Below are positions 62,484 to 64,000 of a DNA stretch of 64,000 bases, piece by piece; position 1 is the stretch's first letter, and the number at the start of each line of letters is the position of its first letter. Origin of the DNA: Anderseniella sp. Its GTDB lineage: Bacteria > Pseudomonadota > Alphaproteobacteria > Rhizobiales > Aestuariivirgaceae. The notes under the pieces are model-generated. The model did not search any database and was not told where the DNA came from. It saw only the letters and a list, made by a program, of their open reading frames with translations. The position numbers and the translations under genes were made by a program. The stretch lies in assembly GCA_028289645.1 (NCBI GenBank), contig JANQOK010000008.1:62001-126000 (forward strand), read 5' to 3'.

Positions 62484-64000
62484 ATGTCCGTAGCTGAAGA
62501 AACCAATCGCCGCCGTGGCGGCCGTGAAGCCCGCAAGGCCCTGCGGTCGCGCGCGGTTCCCGTTGACGAGGCGGCCGTTCGCCCCGGCATGCAGGGCGGA
62601 CAATACAAACCGCTGAGCCAGGACGAGCTTGAGAAGATCCACCAGGCGGCGCTTACATTGCTCGAGACTGTCGGCATCGGCAACTCGATCCCGTCGTGCA
62701 TCGAACTGATGACCCAGAAAGGCTGTACGCTGGACGATGCCGGCCGGTTGCGGTTTCCGAAGGCCCTGATCGAGGACACGCTGACAATATGCGCGCGACG
62801 GTTTCCGCTGTTTGCCCGCGATCCCAAATACGACCTGGAACCTTGGGGCACCAATGTTCATTTCGGCACCGCCGGCGCGGCGGTCCATATTGTCGAACCG
62901 GAAACTGAAACCTATCGGGATTCAGTATTGCTCGACCTGTATGATGCTGCCCGCATCGTCGACAACTGCGAGCATATACACTTCTTCCAGCGTCCTGTCG
63001 TGGCGCGCGACATGATCGAACCGCGCGACCTGGACGTGAACACGCTGTATGCCTGCCTGGCCGGCACGTCGAAGCATATCGGCACCTCCATGGTTGAACC
63101 GGATCATGTGCGCGAATGCCTGGAGATGCTGCATGTGGTGGCCGGCAGTGAAGCCAAGTGGCGCGAACGGCCGTTCGTCAGCCAGTCAAACTGCTTCGTG
63201 GTGCCGCCGATGAAATGGGCGGAGGATGCCTGCCGCTGCCTGGAAGCCGCGGTGCGCGGCGGCATGCCGGTGCTGCTGCTGTCAGCCGCCCAGGCCGGTG
63301 CCACATCGCCAGCGGCGCTGGCCGGCACCGTTGTCCAAGCGGTGGCAGAATGCCTGGCCGGACTGGCCTACGTGAATGCCATTCAACCGGGTGCCCATGC
63401 CTTGTGGGGACCATGGCCGTTCGTGTCCGACCTGCGCACCGGCGCCATGTCGGGCGGATCCGGCGAGCAGGCGCTGATTTCCGCTGCCTGCGCGCAGATG
63501 GGACAATTCTATGACCTGCCGACCGGGTCTGCCGCCGGCATGGCCGACAGCAAACTGCCTGACATGCAGGCCGGCTGCGAGCATGGCGTCAACGCGGCCC
63601 TGACCGCCATGTCTGGCATAAACATGCTTTATGAGGCCGCCGGCATGCATGCCTCCCTGCTCGGCTTCTGCTTCGAAAGCCTGCTGATAGACAATGACAT
63701 GCTGGGCGCCATCAACCGCAATGTGCGCGGCATCGAGGTGAGTGACGCAACACTGTCGATCGATGTCATTACCGAAGTCTGCACCCAGGGACCGGGCCAT
63801 TATCTCGGGTCGGGACAAACACTGGAGCTGATGCAGAAGGATTACGTGTACCCGGATGTCGGCAACCGCATGAGCCCGAAGGAATGGAACGAGGCCAACA
63901 AGCCGGATGTGGTCGAGGTGGCTGCTGCGCGCAAGAACAAGATACTGTCCGGCTACTTCCCCGATTACCTGCCGGAGGACCTGGACCAGCAATTGCGCGC
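62484..64000 (+). CDS. MttB-family methyltransferase 3 (partial, runs off the window)
   Basis: About 505 residues are visible and the frame is still open at the right edge. AGGAAA lies 8 bases before the ATG. The body fits COG5598 (ATSPAALAGTVVQAVAE, MADSKLPDMQAGCEHG, EVCTQGPGHYLGSGQT) but it is more distant from mttB1 and mttB2 than those are from each other, for example GPGHYLGSGQTLELMQ in place of GCxHT. The N-terminus is again arginine-rich (NRRRGGREARKA at 8-19). No in-frame UAG is seen. A different substrate is likely. It is divergent from the LysR gene. Confidence 0.85.
   Translation, partial: MSVAEETNRRRGGREARKALRSRAVPVDEAAVRPGMQGGQYKPLSQDELEKIHQAALTLLETVGIGNSIPSCIELMTQKGCTLDDAGRLRFPKALIEDTLTICARRFPLFARDPKYDLEPWGTNVHFGTAGAAVHIVEPETETYRDSVLLDLYDAARIVDNCEHIHFFQRPVVARDMIEPRDLDVNTLYACLAGTSKHIGTSMVEPDHVRECLEMLHVVAGSEAKWRERPFVSQSNCFVVPPMKWAEDACRCLEAAVRGGMPVLLLSAAQAGATSPAALAGTVVQAVAECLAGLAYVNAIQPGAHALWGPWPFVSDLRTGAMSGGSGEQALISAACAQMGQFYDLPTGSAAGMADSKLPDMQAGCEHGVNAALTAMSGINMLYEAAGMHASLLGFCFESLLIDNDMLGAINRNVRGIEVSDATLSIDVITEVCTQGPGHYLGSGQTLELMQKDYVYPDVGNRMSPKEWNEANKPDVVEVAAARKNKILSGYFPDYLPEDLDQQLR

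Noticed and set aside
49316-64000. Pyrrolysine-dependent trimethylamine methyltransferase
   Set aside because: All three MttB frames lack an in-frame UAG, so they are the non-pyrrolysine type.
1-64000. CRISPR arrays, tRNA or rRNA genes, prophage and insertion sequences
   Set aside because: No regular direct repeats with spacers, cloverleaf sequences, integrase or transposase frames were seen on either strand.

Overview
The window is about 60% GC, densely packed and mostly operonic. It comes from an alphaproteobacterium, probably of a marine-associated type (Hyphomicrobiales or Rhodobacterales; the sequence alone does not settle which). The evidence for this is the Tmm/Tdm methylamine pair, TRAP and ABC importers, DUF1194, paralogous non-pyrrolysine MttB proteins, and a palindromic repeat built on CCAGCGAAGGCTGG. 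I found no rRNA, tRNA, CRISPR, prophage or insertion sequence.

Layout. 1-5.4 kb: trimethylamine monooxygenase (tmm) with a secreted VWA/DUF1194 protein, convergent with TMAO demethylase (tdm), then a cupin. 5.4-11.7 kb: a surface-glycan-like island with a Mur-ligase-like protein, two different ATP-grasp proteins and three different DxD glycosyltransferases. 12-13.1 kb: an indoleamine-2,3-dioxygenase-family protein. 13.1-18.7 kb: a CoA-ester catabolic operon (HAD dehalogenase, Lrp regulator, two overlapping acyl-CoA dehydrogenases, enoyl-CoA hydratase, nitronate-monooxygenase-like protein). 18.9-24 kb: an LplT-PlsC-Aas type trifunctional phospholipid protein, a lipase-like hydrolase and a divergent TetR regulator with two visible operators. 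24-28.6 kb: EamA transporter, crotonase, agmatine deiminase and N-carbamoylputrescine amidase (agmatine to putrescine), IclR regulator. 28.7-34.8 kb: GMC oxidoreductase, TerC-like protein and a TRAP importer. 34.8-40.5 kb: zinc alcohol dehydrogenase, a small secreted protein, two paralogous ParA-like ATPases, uracil-DNA glycosylase, and a PhnW-like protein that lacks the PLP lysine. 40.6-43.8 kb: a taurine/nitrate-type ABC importer. 44-49 kb: an L-2-hydroxyglutarate-oxidase-like flavoprotein, an Ldh-family dehydrogenase, a SABATH-type carboxyl methyltransferase and a peptide-type binding protein.

49.3-64 kb holds a corrinoid-dependent methyl-transfer region. It has three MttB-superfamily methyltransferases (the third runs off the right edge), methylenetetrahydrofolate reductase, a small 'virulence factor' family protein, methyltetrahydrofolate:corrinoid methyltransferase, and a RACo-type reductive activator. 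A LysR regulator overlaps one mttB gene. The inferred route is: MttB moves a methyl group from a quaternary amine to a corrinoid protein, the pterin methyltransferase moves it to THF, MetF oxidises methyl-THF, and the ASKHA/ferredoxin protein reactivates oxidised cobalamin. The corrinoid protein itself is not in the window. With tmm/tdm at the left end, the locus pairs an O2-dependent and a cobalamin-dependent route for methylated amines. The five methyl-transfer proteins share arginine-rich RRRG-type tails at one terminus.

The most unusual items are the shared arginine tails, the lysine-less PhnW homolog, the SABATH methyltransferase operon, the Mur-ligase/ATP-grasp/glycosyltransferase island, the ParA-like pair in which one member has lost the signature lysine, and a perfect 16-bp palindrome in front of metF.
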